DNA from: Nemertoderma westbladi
Taxonomy: Eukaryota; Xenacoelomorpha; Nemertodermatida; Nemertodermatidae
Length of the DNA stretch: 64,000 nt
Assembly (NCBI GenBank): GCA_032718475.1
Contig: JAUCBJ010009078.1
Span: forward strand, 19,571 to 83,570
Direction of reading: 5' to 3'
The notes under the pieces are model-generated. The model was not told the DNA's origin and made no database searches. It was given only the letters and a program-made list of their open reading frames with translations. How positions within the stretch are numbered: position 1 is the first letter of the stretch; each line of letters begins with the position of its first letter. Of this stretch, positions 35,301-43,905 are shown in pieces. Both the position numbers and the translations under genes were made by a program.

Positions 35301-37239
35301 CCACCAGCTAGTACATTATACCTGTAATGGGCAGGATATAGGACTTGCCCTGTTTGCCAATTCGTTTCTTATATATTATTTTAAAAAAATAAATTGTAAT
35401 ATCAATATGGTTCTATTTAAACTTTGCCAGCTGGTGTCGCCTTCAAGATCTTTAATTTTTATTATCAGGCTCCATGGTCACACGAACATTACGGAATCCC
35501 ACGGTAACACTCTGTCAACGGTATCCCTGTTGCGATTCAATATAATTACAGTATTATATTGTATGGCTTCAGATCAATTTTTGTGGCTGCAATTTATATA
35601 ACTTTGTGATGAATATATTATTACTTATTTGAGAATGGGCCTGCAGCTTCCATTGCTGCATTCTGTTTTTGTTCGAAGTTGAAATTAAAACTAAAATATA
35701 TTTCAGAGCATTATTGTAACGGTATCTGTTGTATGTATCATTTTCTCTATACATTTTGAATTTTCAATTATTTTTATGTACATATTCCCAATAAAATATA
35801 TTACCACCCCACGCAAAACTGCCATATTGAATTAGTGCATCAACATTGAATGTAATATTATTCATAATGCAGCTTTATATTGGAAACGAATGTATTATAC
35901 TTATTATATTACAGTATTAATTATATATCCACACGAAAGTGTGTTTCGGATTAGTAGAGTTTATTTGTATTTGTTGCCATGGTATCTTCTGTTTCTGGAA
36001 TTTTGTTTATATAATTATTATTGTGCACAACGATTTGTTCTGAAATAGGCCTACTGCTGTACCGGTACTATGTTACGCATTGTGTGATTGAGTACTAGGA
36101 GTACACTGTATGTAGGCCTACTGTACTGTAGGCCTACCACTATATAAAATCAGGAACTCAAATCATAATAACAATATCAAAATCAGTTTAATTATTTTAT
36201 ATTATTTAATCTCCTTGTATGGTTTAAATTTCCCGCCCTTCGCTTATTTGTTAATATAAACCGCGTTCGGTTGATTTAAAAAAAAAATAAAAAAACTATA
36301 TAAAATTATCTGATCCGCCCAAAATCAGTAAAAATAAAATATATAATAAATCTACAGGCAAAAAACTAATAGTATAAAGAATAAAGTACAAGTTCAGGGT
36401 ATCAGCTGGATCCCTCGAAAAGTTGCAGGTCCTAGATGCCGCTTTAACTGCTGGCATCCTTGACCATCTTAATCCGTTTGAGCATTGTGCCCGGACTCAC
36501 TATGTGTCTTAGTTAGGTACACTCGACACTTCCGAATTCTATGCTCTGTCCTGGAAGTCTTTTTTCGGTTTTGAGAAGGTCTAACGAGAAACACAAGCAA
36601 TTAAAATAAAATAGAAAAATCCCATTTATTTGTATAGAAATGCAAGATACAGTTAGAAGAATTCTAATGTTTATAACCATCTACCAATAATTCCAAAATA
36701 AATATATAATATTTATAGAAAAAAGTATGGGATATAGACCCACCTTGTTATCCCAGGCCGGCCTATCACTGGCGCTACTATCAACACAAGGGACGCCCTT
36801 CTTGTAATCACCAATGGCTTTGCAATCATCGTTGTCATGGATATTGTCGGCATCATCACCACCTTTTAGTGGCTTCATTTGAACGTTTATCTCATAGTCG
36901 TCTGCAACAATGAATCACATTACCACTCCCTAAAAACTTTCCCACGTCAAATGTACTACTCAAACAAAAATGTCTTCTGTGTACGTCACGTCAAGCATGT
37001 ACTGATCGGAAAACAAAACCAAAATACTAAACCCAACATCCGACACACCCACGCATAGAAACCAGCTGATACAATAAATAATGCCTCCCAAATCTTTGAG
37101 AATTAATTAATTATTATTAATAGTAGTTACCTGTGCTACTAGGTGACGTGTGTAAATCCATTGTAGATAACGATGTGTTACTCGCGGCATGAGAACCATT
37201 TAATAATTTTAAAACGCAACCTTCATCATTTGCCATCAT
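29197..37239 (-). CDS. SLC6-family sodium-coupled transporter, 5' five exons only
   Basis: Five exons joined in consistent phase (37239-37131, 36901-36744, 31520-31433, 30059-29944, 29394-29197; 669 nt, 223 codons) give the start of a sodium:neurotransmitter-symporter-family membrane protein. The N-terminal tail is hydrophilic and ends RPAWDNK. Then come TM1 with the sodium/substrate-site motif [17 protein letters not shown]2 with [15 protein letters not shown]3 with [18 protein letters not shown], and loop EL2 with LPWSEC, an N-glycosylation site NQT and a second Cys. All four introns are GT-AG. The sequence around [12 protein letters not shown] and LPWSECP fits the SLC6A15-20 (amino-acid, B0AT/NTT4) branch best. 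A full family member has about 600-730 residues and 12 helices; no further exon was found to the left, so the copy is either cut off or has a very long intron. Confidence 0.88.
29476..29640 (+). mobile_element. tRNA-derived SINE relic in an SLC6 intron
   Basis: A B-box-like GGTTCAAATCC at 29549-29559 and an A-box-like region starting GTCACAGTGGATACGG at about 29478 mark a tRNA-derived head. The middle is expanded. The body with CAACCCAGCTGTATAATAGG resembles the post-tRNA part of SINEs in marine invertebrates. Strand is opposite to the gene. Ends are approximate. Confidence 0.6.
29944..30059 (-). CDS. SLC6-like exon 4 (TM2)
   Basis: Acceptor ATTTCCAG (30061-30060 is AG), donor GTTAGT at 29943. 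The 116 nt plus the carried base give 39 codons: [20 protein letters not shown], then [19 protein letters not shown]. It follows exon 3 without a break in the family pattern (KNGG-GAF). Confidence 0.93.
30541..30646 (+). repeat. Right arm of the inverted repeat around SLC6 exons 4-5
   Basis: Reverse complement of 28851-28961. Downstream, to about 30800, the same dispersed family continues as diverged units of about 125 bp (GTAACTTGGCAGATATGTAC at 30627, GAAACTTAGCAGATAAGTAC at about 30750, each followed by GTCTTTGTGAT). The two arms enclose about 1.6 kb that includes exons 4 and 5. Confidence 0.9.
31433..31520 (-). CDS. SLC6-like exon 3 (TM1)
   Basis: Acceptor TTTTTGTTCAG, donor GTAAGT at 31432. 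The 88 nt encode [18 protein letters not shown], then [11 protein letters not shown] plus one base. This is the hallmark TM1 of the family, containing the unwound sodium- and substrate-binding segment. Confidence 0.95.
31575..33030. mobile_element. Dispersed element X, copy 1 (SLC6 intron)
   Basis: Blocks of this region match 44030-44965 in the same order and orientation: around 31590 with TCCTAAACGG, around 31860 with GGGAAGAGGGAAAAAGAGAA and GTGCTTTGGGTCCGTTAGGA, around 32640 with ACTTGGTGCGGCTTCACG and GGCAATAGTGCAAACACCAG, around 32920 with CCAAGATAGCGTGCCAGG, and GTTGACCCCTAATTATC at 33014. This copy carries a 48-bp minisatellite where the other has a single unit. Nothing coding was recognised. 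It could be a solo LTR or another non-autonomous element; its class is unknown. Confidence 0.65.
32031..32655. repeat. 48-bp minisatellite inside element X
   Basis: About thirteen copies of a 48-bp unit containing GTATGGTCACAGTCTAACAA and TACTTGGTGCAGCTCCGCG. The period is a multiple of three and one minus-strand frame stays open, giving a 16-residue repeat with [16 protein letters not shown]. This is a by-product of the period, since the host element shows no other coding sign. The copy at 44520 has one unit. Confidence 0.93.
33031..33690. other. No gene recognised
   Basis: Short open frames occur on both strands between 33087 and 33541, but none has a recognisable motif or good splice context. 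The sequence lies within the long SLC6 intron between exons 2 and 3. Confidence 0.5.
33695..33818 (-). mobile_element. tRNA-derived SINE
   Basis: Read on the minus strand from 33818, the start GAGCCGCTAGCTGAATGG holds an A box (TAGCTGAATGG). CACCAGTTCGACCCCAGC further on holds a B box. The anticodon-loop position reads CTTCCAA. The body continues with a segment shared with 34131-34200 (inverse of GGGCACAGCTTTT). It sits in the SLC6 intron in the sense of that gene. A functional tRNA gene is unlikely because the 5' and 3' ends do not make a clear acceptor stem. Confidence 0.75.
33826..33935 (+). repeat. Inverted repeat, left arm
   Basis: Starts with AAGATAGACCTGGAAATACT and runs through TACCTTGTATGTCCGCAATT. 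This arm is the reverse complement, with few changes, of 34190-34310. The pair could fold into a stem of about 110 bp with a loop of about 250 bp. Confidence 0.8.
34131..34200 (-). mobile_element. SINE fragment
   Basis: GTTGGGCACAGCTTTTGCGA and CAATGACGTCC match the SINE at 33695-33818. The tRNA-like head is cut inside the B-box region (GGATCGAACTGGTGA). Confidence 0.65.
34190..34310 (-). repeat. Inverted repeat, right arm
   Basis: Contains AATTGCGGACATACAAGGTA and AGTATTTCCAGGTCTATCTT, the inverse of the left arm at 33826-33935. It is followed by a scrap of the SINE body. Confidence 0.8.
34929..35060. repeat. (CATA)n microsatellite
   Basis: About 130 bp of nearly pure CATA/TACA units, with a GATA run just before and a few CACA interruptions towards the right end. 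The open frames rich in Met, Tyr, Val and Cys over it are artefacts. Confidence 0.98.
35466..35575 (-). pseudogene. Fragment of the RTE/jockey-like LINE, RT part
   Basis: Aligns at DNA level with about 25139-25245 of the larger decayed copy (GGCTCCATGGTC, TTACGGAA, CACGG, GGGATCC/GGTATCC, TGCGATT, TATTATAT). It has the same orientation and is highly diverged. With 36413-36560 it may be the remains of one insertion in the SLC6 intron. Confidence 0.65.
35576..36412. other. AT-rich intron sequence, no feature recognised
   Basis: Part of the SLC6 intron between exons 2 and 3. A/T-rich with a few GTAGGCCTAC-type short repeats near 36050-36140. No convincing open frame or repeat family was seen. 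Confidence 0.5.
36413..36560 (-). pseudogene. Fragment of the RTE/jockey-like LINE, linker part
   Basis: Matches about 25770-25885 of the decayed minus-strand LINE (CCTAGATGCMGC, TTAACTGC, TTTGAG, GGACTC, CACTTCCGAATT, GTCC). The order relative to 35466-35575 is as expected for one minus-strand copy with a gap. Confidence 0.65.
36744..36901 (-). CDS. SLC6-like exon 2 (cytoplasmic tail to RPAWDNK)
   Basis: Bounded by a TTGTTGCAG acceptor (36904-36902 is CAG) and a GTGGGT donor at 36743. It is 158 nt, so with the base carried from exon 1 it is exactly 53 codons. It ends SDRPAWDNK, the conserved segment just before TM1 in SLC6 proteins. An Asp-rich acidic stretch precedes it. Confidence 0.85.
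37131..37239 (-). CDS. SLC6-like exon 1 (start codon)
   Basis: Starts with two adjacent ATG codons (MMANDEGC) and runs 109 nt to a GTAACT donor at 37130. It encodes 36 residues plus one base, a polar Ser/Thr-rich cytoplasmic tail. The one-base overhang joins exon 2 to make Asp. Of the two ATGs I chose the upstream one. Confidence 0.75.
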
Positions 37240-37804
37240 GTTAGAATAACTCCAGCAATTTATATGATTTAATATCTAACATGTAAAAATGTTGCTTTAT
37301 ATCTTAGTATAAATATAATATATAAAATATATTAAATAAAAAATATAGTAAAATAAAGTAAGTTCCTACAATAGCAATCACTGGCTTGATGCGTATAAAT
37401 AAAATTCCTTTACTGTATTTTCTAATATATATCTGAAATAATTTCCCGAAATAACTGAAAATAACACTTCGTTGCTACGCAACTGTATTTAGCATAAGAC
37501 CGATGTGCAACATCGATGTGCACGCCTTTATCTTTTGACATTTGACTTTTGACTATCGGGTGTTGATTGGGTAGTGAGTAGGCAAGGTGTACTAAATAAT
37601 AACAGGCCATGCAACGAGCGTAAAGACAGGTGACAGCGTTAGCATTTTGAAAGCACTTTGACAGCTGTCGCTGTAACCGCGAGATCTATCTGTGAACCGG
37701 GTTTAATGCAGAACATTGCGTGGGCCGATCTTTCGTTTATTTAGGACAATATTTTAATAATATTTCCTTAGGAACTTCTTAATAGCTAATTTGTTTGGTT
37801 GGAT
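37240..37804. promoter_or_regulatory. Upstream region of the SLC6-like gene, possibly bidirectional
   Basis: This 565-bp gap separates the SLC6 start codon (minus) from a possible plus-strand first exon. The part near the SLC6 start (37260-37380) is very A/T-rich. The far part (37600-37720) is G/C-richer and has near-mirror motifs such as ACAGGTGACAGC and GACAGCTGTCGC. No TATA box at a convincing distance was identified. The promoter role follows from position only. Confidence 0.35.
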
Positions 37805-37949
37805 ATGATGGCTAAGGTTCATAGATGTGTAATAAAATGTCTTTCTGGAATTGTTATCTTGTTGTTGCCAAGGAAACCGGGTGCAAAGTTCAAACATTGC
37901 GCCCCTGTATTTCAAGACGACGAGGGATTCTGTTGTTGCGATTTGGTAG
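37805..37949 (+). CDS. Possible first exon of a divergent gene
   Basis: An open frame starts with two ATG codons and runs 48 codons plus one base to a consensus GTGAGT donor. It encodes MMAKVHRCVIKCLSGIVILL, then a Pro/Lys-rich and Cys-rich part (FCCCDLV). The start could be a signal anchor. I do not recognise the protein. It lies head to head with the SLC6-like gene. The frame would stop within a few codons if not spliced, which fits a short first exon or chance. Confidence 0.3.
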
Positions 37950-38163
37950 GTGAGTAAAGGGAATAAAACTATATCAAAATATTTAACATATAATCAAAAT
38001 AATTTGAATTTGGTTACAATTACGTTTCCATAGTGATGGGTATAACGTTAATTTGCCATTATGGCCTCCTGCTGGAAAATTAAATTATTTGCAGCTAACT
38101 TGCCTACACTACAGTACGTCCTGCCTTTTGTATCTAATAATTAATTATTAAAACTTAAATTTT

Positions 38164-38490
38164 CTGATTAAGGAAATGGTAGCGGTTGGCGTATCAGCAG
38201 ATGATAGTGGTAATGGTGGAATTGGTCTATTGATGAATCCAACTGCACATTCAGCATTGGACAAAATTGACCCAATCTCTAACCTCACCATCCGTTGCCA
38301 CTTCTCATGTTCTGGAAGACTGGCTAATAAGTTACCTAAGGTGGTTCTGATTGTGTGCTACTCTCAAACTAGTGTTGCCCCAGTAGAGGAGATGGAAAAT
38401 GTATACCACAATCTACAAGCAGCTACTGATGGAGTGAATCAGCATGCATTCTTATCTTTCCTGGGTGACTTTAATGCCAGTCTCCATTAG
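38164..38490 (+). pseudogene. LINE endonuclease fragment (RTE/jockey-like family)
   Basis: An open stretch encodes GNGGIGLLMNPTAHSALDKI, VVLIVCYSQTSVAPVEEME and FLSFLGDFNASLH. These are the middle strands of a LINE APE endonuclease, including the GDFNA metal-site motif. Upstream (catalytic Glu) and downstream (SDH) parts are absent. The style matches the family of the minus-strand LINE at 23955-25885, whose own endonuclease is missing. Confidence 0.8.
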
Positions 38491-38857
38491 CAGTCGAGCG
38501 GAATTCCGGATCCGGTTCTGGCCGGAATTGATATAACCGAATTATACATTTACTAGCAACCCAGGCGCGCTTACGCACGATTGTGAGCCAAATAACAATA
38601 GAATAATATGTTTCACAGTAAATTATAAAAAAGGCAATTAAAGGCGCTCAACTGTACTTGTACACTACTGTATATCTAAAAAGTCATTCAGGCGGCCAAA
38701 TTTCCCAGGAACCTACTGTAATAGACGTTCACTTTCATTGAATCCAGGGCAAGAGTTTGTGTTGTATTCTGAGGGTAGGAGCTATCAGCTGGGTAAAATG
38801 TTATTTGCCTATGGTCAGAGAGAGATCCCATTCTGTAACTTGGCAATTGCTCAATTC

Positions 38858-39846
38858 GGTGTTCGGACACTTCCCCCCCGGACACTTCCCCCCCGAACAG
38901 TTCCCCCCCCCCCCCCCCCGCTCAAGTGGGACACTTCCCCCCCGGACACTTCCCCCCCAGACACTCCCCCCCCCCCGGACACTTCCCCCCCGACTGTTCT
39001 TAACTTCGCACATTCGTATTTTTCATTTTGTAAGGTAAAGGGACCGCTTGTATCCAGAAAAGTTGTATCCAAATTTATTTTCTTAGCTCAGAAAGTGATC
39101 TTTTGCATCCCGATTTTACATTTTATATCCAAGTTTTATTTATGATGTAGCAGATGGGGATGAATATTATTATTGCAATCAAAATTATACCTCTCCAGGG
39201 TAAAATCGACATGCGTCGACCTGTATTCTGTGTTCAACATTACATATTGATATACATATTACTATACATACTATATCTTGCAATATTTTTAATAGGATTT
39301 TGTTGGATTATATAATATTGTAGTAATTTATATATTAATTTGGTTAACATTCAATACAGCTCCTATTTTAGGCTTAGTCAATTTATTATCTGATGATACA
39401 AACGTGAATTGATTATTTCAAAACGGTCTCAAAGTCTTTCACCACGGGCACACAGGGGAATGCCGGGGTTTGGGGGCGGCAGCCCCCCAGAAAAGAAGTG
39501 TGGGTTTGGAGGCGGCAGCCCCCAACAAAAGAAGTGTGGGTTTGGGGGCGGCAGCCCCCAACAAAAGAAGCGTGGGTTTGGGGGCGGCAGCCCCCAATTA
39601 AAAGAAAAACAAACAAAATTTGACTATAAAAATGTTTCTTTTATAATTTTGAAAAAACTTGTCTAGATACAACTTGTCCTGTAACCATCTTTAACTTTTG
39701 TTTATTGCTTTGATGCACCCAGATTAATTTTAACACTTTAACTGGGGGGGAAGTGTCCGGGGGGAAGTGTCCGGGGGAGAAGTGTCCGGGGGGAAGAGTC
39801 CGGGGGGAAATGTCCCACTTGGGCGGGGGGGAAGTGTCCTAGATCC
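38858..39846. mobile_element. Foldback DNA element 2 (non-autonomous, 9-bp target duplication)
   Basis: A 989-bp element flanked by the 9-mer GCTCAATTC at 38849-38857 and 39847-39855. The left end starts GGTGTTCGGACACTTCCC; the right end read backwards starts GGATCTAGGACACTTCCC. The arms (38858-38996 and about 39744-39846) are inverted tandem runs of CGGACACTTCCCCCC, with the segment CAAGTGGGACA in both. The middle holds A/T-rich DNA and a 36-bp hairpin array. No transposase. The architecture is the same as that of the element at 23165-23942, although the subrepeat differs. Confidence 0.82.
39466..39602. repeat. 36-bp array with a perfect hairpin in each unit
   Basis: Four units carry GGGTTTGGGGGCGGCAGCCC plus CC and an AACAAAAGAAG spacer. 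In each, GGGGGC and GCCCCC can pair around a GGCA loop; in some units the stem extends by TT/AA. The units lie in the middle of foldback element 2. A glycine-rich open frame over the array is probably accidental. Confidence 0.9.
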
Positions 39847-40306
39847 GCTCAATTCCATTCAGCTGAATGGCACAGTAGAGCATTGATTCTGGGTTACAAC
39901 TAATAAGCAATCAATGACAAATTCTAGTTGATTTTAATGATAATAATGAAAAGCAATCAAGTTCATTAAATAATTGGATGAAGTGTGTTCGAGGGCAATG
40001 GATGTTGAGTTCAACATGTTAAGATCTTACAATTCTTAATTATTTCGAGAATTAATTAATTAATTAACGAAGCGTAACTATCCTATTCCATGGCCAATAC
40101 ATATATAACCCACCATACGAAGTCTTGTAGCAAACCAAGGGAGTGTTTAGGCGGAGATTCGGCTATATGACAAACAAAGATACATACATCGTTGACAATG
40201 ACAATTGTATTATAAATGTAACAAATTAGATGAATTGCATTTTTTCACAAACATCTCTTTTTTTCATAAATATATAGCTGAAAGTTACTCTCAGTTTTTT
40301 TTACAG
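39847..40306. other. No feature recognised
   Basis: A/T-rich sequence right of foldback element 2. It ends in a polypyrimidine stretch with TTTTTTTTACAG, a good splice acceptor for the possible exon that follows. Confidence 0.5.
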
Positions 40307-40433
40307 GTTTGAGACTCTTGCATCTGAGGCGATAGATCACTGCGCGGGATATACAGACCTCACAGAAGCAGTTGAGGCAGCAGCTGCGCAGAAACAGTTC
40401 CTGTATACCCTCGGAACAGAAATAGATAGATAG
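40307..40433 (+). CDS. Possible exon interrupted by a LINE tail
   Basis: A strong acceptor (CAGTTTTTTTTACAG) precedes a frame open for 41 codons, FETLASEAIDHCAGYTDLTE followed by AVEAAAAQKQFLYTLGTEID. The composition and even spacing of residues look like true protein. The other two frames stop early. The frame stops at 40431 inside an ATAG repeat that is the tail of a LINE inserted in the opposite sense, so the exon may be cut there. I do not recognise the protein. Its phase does not join directly to 37805-37949. Confidence 0.35.
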
Positions 40434-41087
40434 ATTTTATTTATACATTATGTAAAAACAATAACAAATACAGCAAACAATGTATATAGGTATTGTCCAA
40501 CATAACATATAGGATTACCCCTAAAGCTTTGCAGCTTATTTCCAAGGGGGTCCTTTATGTTACTTGGTTACAAATACAATATTACACAATTACAATTACT
40601 ACACTAACCTAAAACAAATATAAAACGTACAACACTAACACTAGGCCTACGTACAACTTTACCGAGAGCGAGACAATACTCCGACTCAACAATATAGATG
40701 TAACTATGTACAGTACAATAATTATAAAACGTAATTACACTACGTACAACTTTACCGAAAGCGAGACAATGCCCTACTCAACAATATAGATGTAACTATG
40801 TACAGTACAATAATTATAAAACGTAATTACACTACGTACAACTTTACCGAAAGCGAGACAATGCCCTACTCAACGATAAAGATGTAACTATGTACAGTAC
40901 AATAATTTATAAAACGTAATTACAGTATGAATAGGAAATAACTAATAAACTAATAACTTACTTCTAGGACTATTGTACTGCACACGGAGGTGAGTTTTAA
41001 CTACAGATTTAAAAGAATGTTGATTATCTGGGATTTTTATTTCATTAGGCAGAGCGTTCCAATTTTTAATACCGTTAAAAAAGAAAG
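40422..41087 (-). pseudogene. 3' end of a LINE of CR1/L2 type
   Basis: The minus strand ends in AATAAAATCTATCTATCTAT, a typical tail of this group. Upstream it encodes GIKNWNALPNEIKIPDNQHS, then FKSVVKTHLRV and a stop, the usual C-terminal end of such an ORF2. The coding frame is cut at 41088-41089 by a TIR element and resumes on its far side (44030-44070), where ILYTNGKSFETDT fits directly. The 3' region includes a 92-bp tandem repeat at 40649-40925. Confidence 0.8.
40649..40925. repeat. 92-bp tandem repeat, three copies
   Basis: GTACAACTTTACCGARAGCG recurs at 40651, 40744 and 40836, each time followed by GAGACAATRC and a block ending TAAAACGTAATTACA. The period is 92-93 bp. It lies in the 3' untranslated part of a LINE tail. 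Confidence 0.92.
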
Positions 41088-41868
41088 TACAGTCGGGTTA
41101 TCAAAGTGCATCTGTTCTTTAAGATTTTCTCAAAGTTTTTCTAAAAGTGTCTAAAAGTAATTAAATTACTCCCAACGGCTGCTTTGAATTCTTGTAGACA
41201 CTTTTAGTTGGGAATCTCAAAGTGATTTCCTGCTTTTAGGCACTTTGCTTTGAATTCTTTGAGAAAATAAACTCCGAGGTATTCCTGATTGACAGCTCGT
41301 GGTAAGTTAACAGAAAGGCAGAGGCATTCTCGGGGAACAAAAATCATGCGGGCAACAAAGTGATACTTGTGGGCCTGCCAGTTGTTGCCTAGAAGCTATT
41401 CCCATTAATTCGCATTGAGGTTTCTGAGGTCATTACGGGATGGGTTTTAGGTTCGGTCGCAAGTACAAATTGAATTTTCGGGGCACTTTGACAAGAATTC
41501 TACCCCCCACCCTCCCCACACACCTTCCCCCTCTATTTGGAAATAAAACCTTTTATAAAAGTCTTTCTAAAAAAAACATTCTTAAAAATCAAATAATACA
41601 TGAAACATAATTTATTAGTGTAACAAGATTAATGCAATATATTAATTTAATAATAATATAATATAAGATTAATTAACTAACTAATTAATTAATTGTATAC
41701 GCAGTTTCATTATAATGACCTGAAGAAGGCCTGTTGGGAGAACGCTTGTAATAACTTTTGTTTAGTCACCTAAGGTCAACCCGTACTACCTTGTGGGGCG
41801 AGCCACGAAGTTGGCGGAGCCTTAGCGAATTGACACTGTTAGGGGGTGGGTCAATTTATGCAAATAGT

Positions 41869-41915
41869 TGTCGTCGTCGTCGTTGTCGTCGTCGTCGTCG
41901 TTGTCGTCGTCGTTA
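41869..41915. repeat. GTC/GTT trinucleotide microsatellite
   Basis: About 47 bp of GTCGTC with a few GTT units. A shorter run of the same (TCGTTGTCGTCGTTA) begins each copy of the 315-bp unit downstream, at about 42216 and 42530. Confidence 0.9.
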
Positions 41916-42600
41916 CGATTTTGACATGCTAATAACTTTGTCGGATTTAAAGCTGCCAAGTTGAAAATTTGTAGGTATCAATATGAGCAAAAGTTGAGAT
42001 TTTTGAGAGACTTTCAGACACCATCAGTGCAATGGTCTCCCGCTAGAGGGCCACATGTCTAAACATTAAATGCCCTCCCATTTCTTTGCTTTTAATCCGT
42101 TTAAGCTGAAACTTGGCAGATATGTATTAGACCATTAGCTGTGACTTTCAAAGGAGGCGAATCCATCTGCAGTTCTCCAGTCTGCCGCTAGAGGGCCAAA
42201 GGTCTGAAAGTGAAATCGTTGTCGTCGTTACGATTTTGACATGCTAATAACTTTGTCGGATTTAAAGCTGCCAAGTTGAAAATTTGTAGGTATCAATATG
42301 AGCAAAAGTTGAGATTTTTGAGAGACTTTCAGACACCATCAGTGCAATGGTCTCCCGCTAGAGGGCCACATGTCTAAACATTAAATGCCCTCCCATTTCT
42401 TTGCTTTTAATCCGTTTAAGCTGAAACTTGGCAGATATGTATTAGACCATTAGCTGTGACTTTCAAAGGAGGCGAATCCATCTGCAGTTCTCCAGTCTGC
42501 CGCAGGAGGGCCAAATGTCTGAAAGTGAAATCGTTGTCGTCGTTATGATATTGACATGCTTATAACTTTGTCGAATTTAAAGCTGCCAAGTTGAAAATTT
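41911..42600. repeat. 315-bp tandem duplication, 2.2 copies
   Basis: TTGACATGCTAATAACTTTG occurs at 41921 and 42236, and a diverged copy at 42551, so the step is exactly 315 bp. The first two units are almost identical. Each includes the dispersed motif AAGCTGAAACTTGGCAGATA and twice a CCGCTAGAGGGCC box. Diverged copies of the motif follow to about 42960. Confidence 0.92.
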
Positions 42601-43039
42601 GTTTTGTTGAAAATCAGTTCAACTGTCACCCGCTATAGGACTACTTTATGCCTGAAAGTGAATAGATTCTCCCGTCTCATTGATTTTAATCAGTTTAAGC
42701 TGAATCTTGCCATATATTCTGGACCACATGCTGCGTCTTTGTGGGGGGGGGGGGGAGATTTAATCGGTCTGCCGCTATACGACGAAATTTCTGAAAGTGA
42801 GATCCGTCTCTCATTTCGTTATCCGTTATTCAAGATGAAACTTGGCCGATGTACGTATGTACTATTCATCCATAGGCTGTGTCTTTGTGGGGCTGGAGAC
42901 CCTAATCCATCTTCAGTTCTCACTATACCGCTAGAGTCAGAAATGTCTGAATAGAAATGAAAGAGGTAAAAAGTGATTAGGCGAAATCTGCTTAAAATTT
43001 GCTAATACAGTAATACTTTCGAATTAGTACTTAAATTAA

Positions 43040-43905
43040 ATTTAAGTCACGTGCTGCGCGAAGGCCCCACTTCGTGTTTAATATGTTAACTACGGTGACG
43101 AGAGCGCGAGAATTCCTTCTTAAAAACTAAGAAAGGCTTTCAACTTTCAAGTAAGATAGAACGGCTACAATCTTGTGTTGTTTTAACTTAATAGAGATAT
43201 TGAAATATCCCCTGCCCCATGGGTTTTCTATTTAACCATAATTATTTTAAATGTTTGCCTGATATTCAATTGATGTGTACCGCCTTCTGGCAAAGCAGCA
43301 CCCATTTAAGCTATCAATCACAGCTAACGAGTAGCGACCCACGGACGGCGACCTTCAAACAAACAGGTGCAGAGCCGGAAATAACTGTCGTGTTGCTGTT
43401 TGCTTGGCTTGTGGTCCCATTTGATAACTTAATAGATTTTGGCAGACTGGGCGGTCGCTCTGACCATATGCACTGCGCACCTACAATGCCTAAAACATCT
43501 AAGGGAACAGCCAATTAGTGAGTTCGTATCATTTCTCTTTATTCCTGCCGCTATCATCTTTATTCTTTACTTTGTATAACACAATAGCATAAAGCTACCA
43601 ACGTTTTAATCCCTGCATAGCAGTGCGGCAAAGCAGGGCTGGTTGATCATTGAAATGCATGGGTAAAGGAATTCAACGTTCACATTCCTAATGCCCTGTG
43701 GGACAGATTTAAACAGCACTATACATTAATATAGATAGGGCAACAGACAACTGTCAAAGACACAAATACCAACACATTGCGATAGCCCGCAATTATGGCG
43801 ACTCTAAAGAGTTAAAATATAAAAACCTCTATGCAACAATATAAATACCTACAAAAAAATACTGCAGTAATAAATATTACTTACTGCAGTAACATATAAT
43901 CATAC
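43040..43905. other. Mixed unidentified repeats inside the TIR element
   Basis: 43046-43072 carries AGTCACGTGCTGCGCGAAGG followed by CCCCAC, also found in both orientations at 54728-54990. The rest has short open frames on both strands (43219-43518) that show no recognisable motif. Nothing here can be called a gene. Confidence 0.45.

Noticed and set aside
39409-39666. Glycine-rich 85-aa frame on the plus strand
   Set aside because: Translation of the 36-bp hairpin array in a non-coding foldback element.
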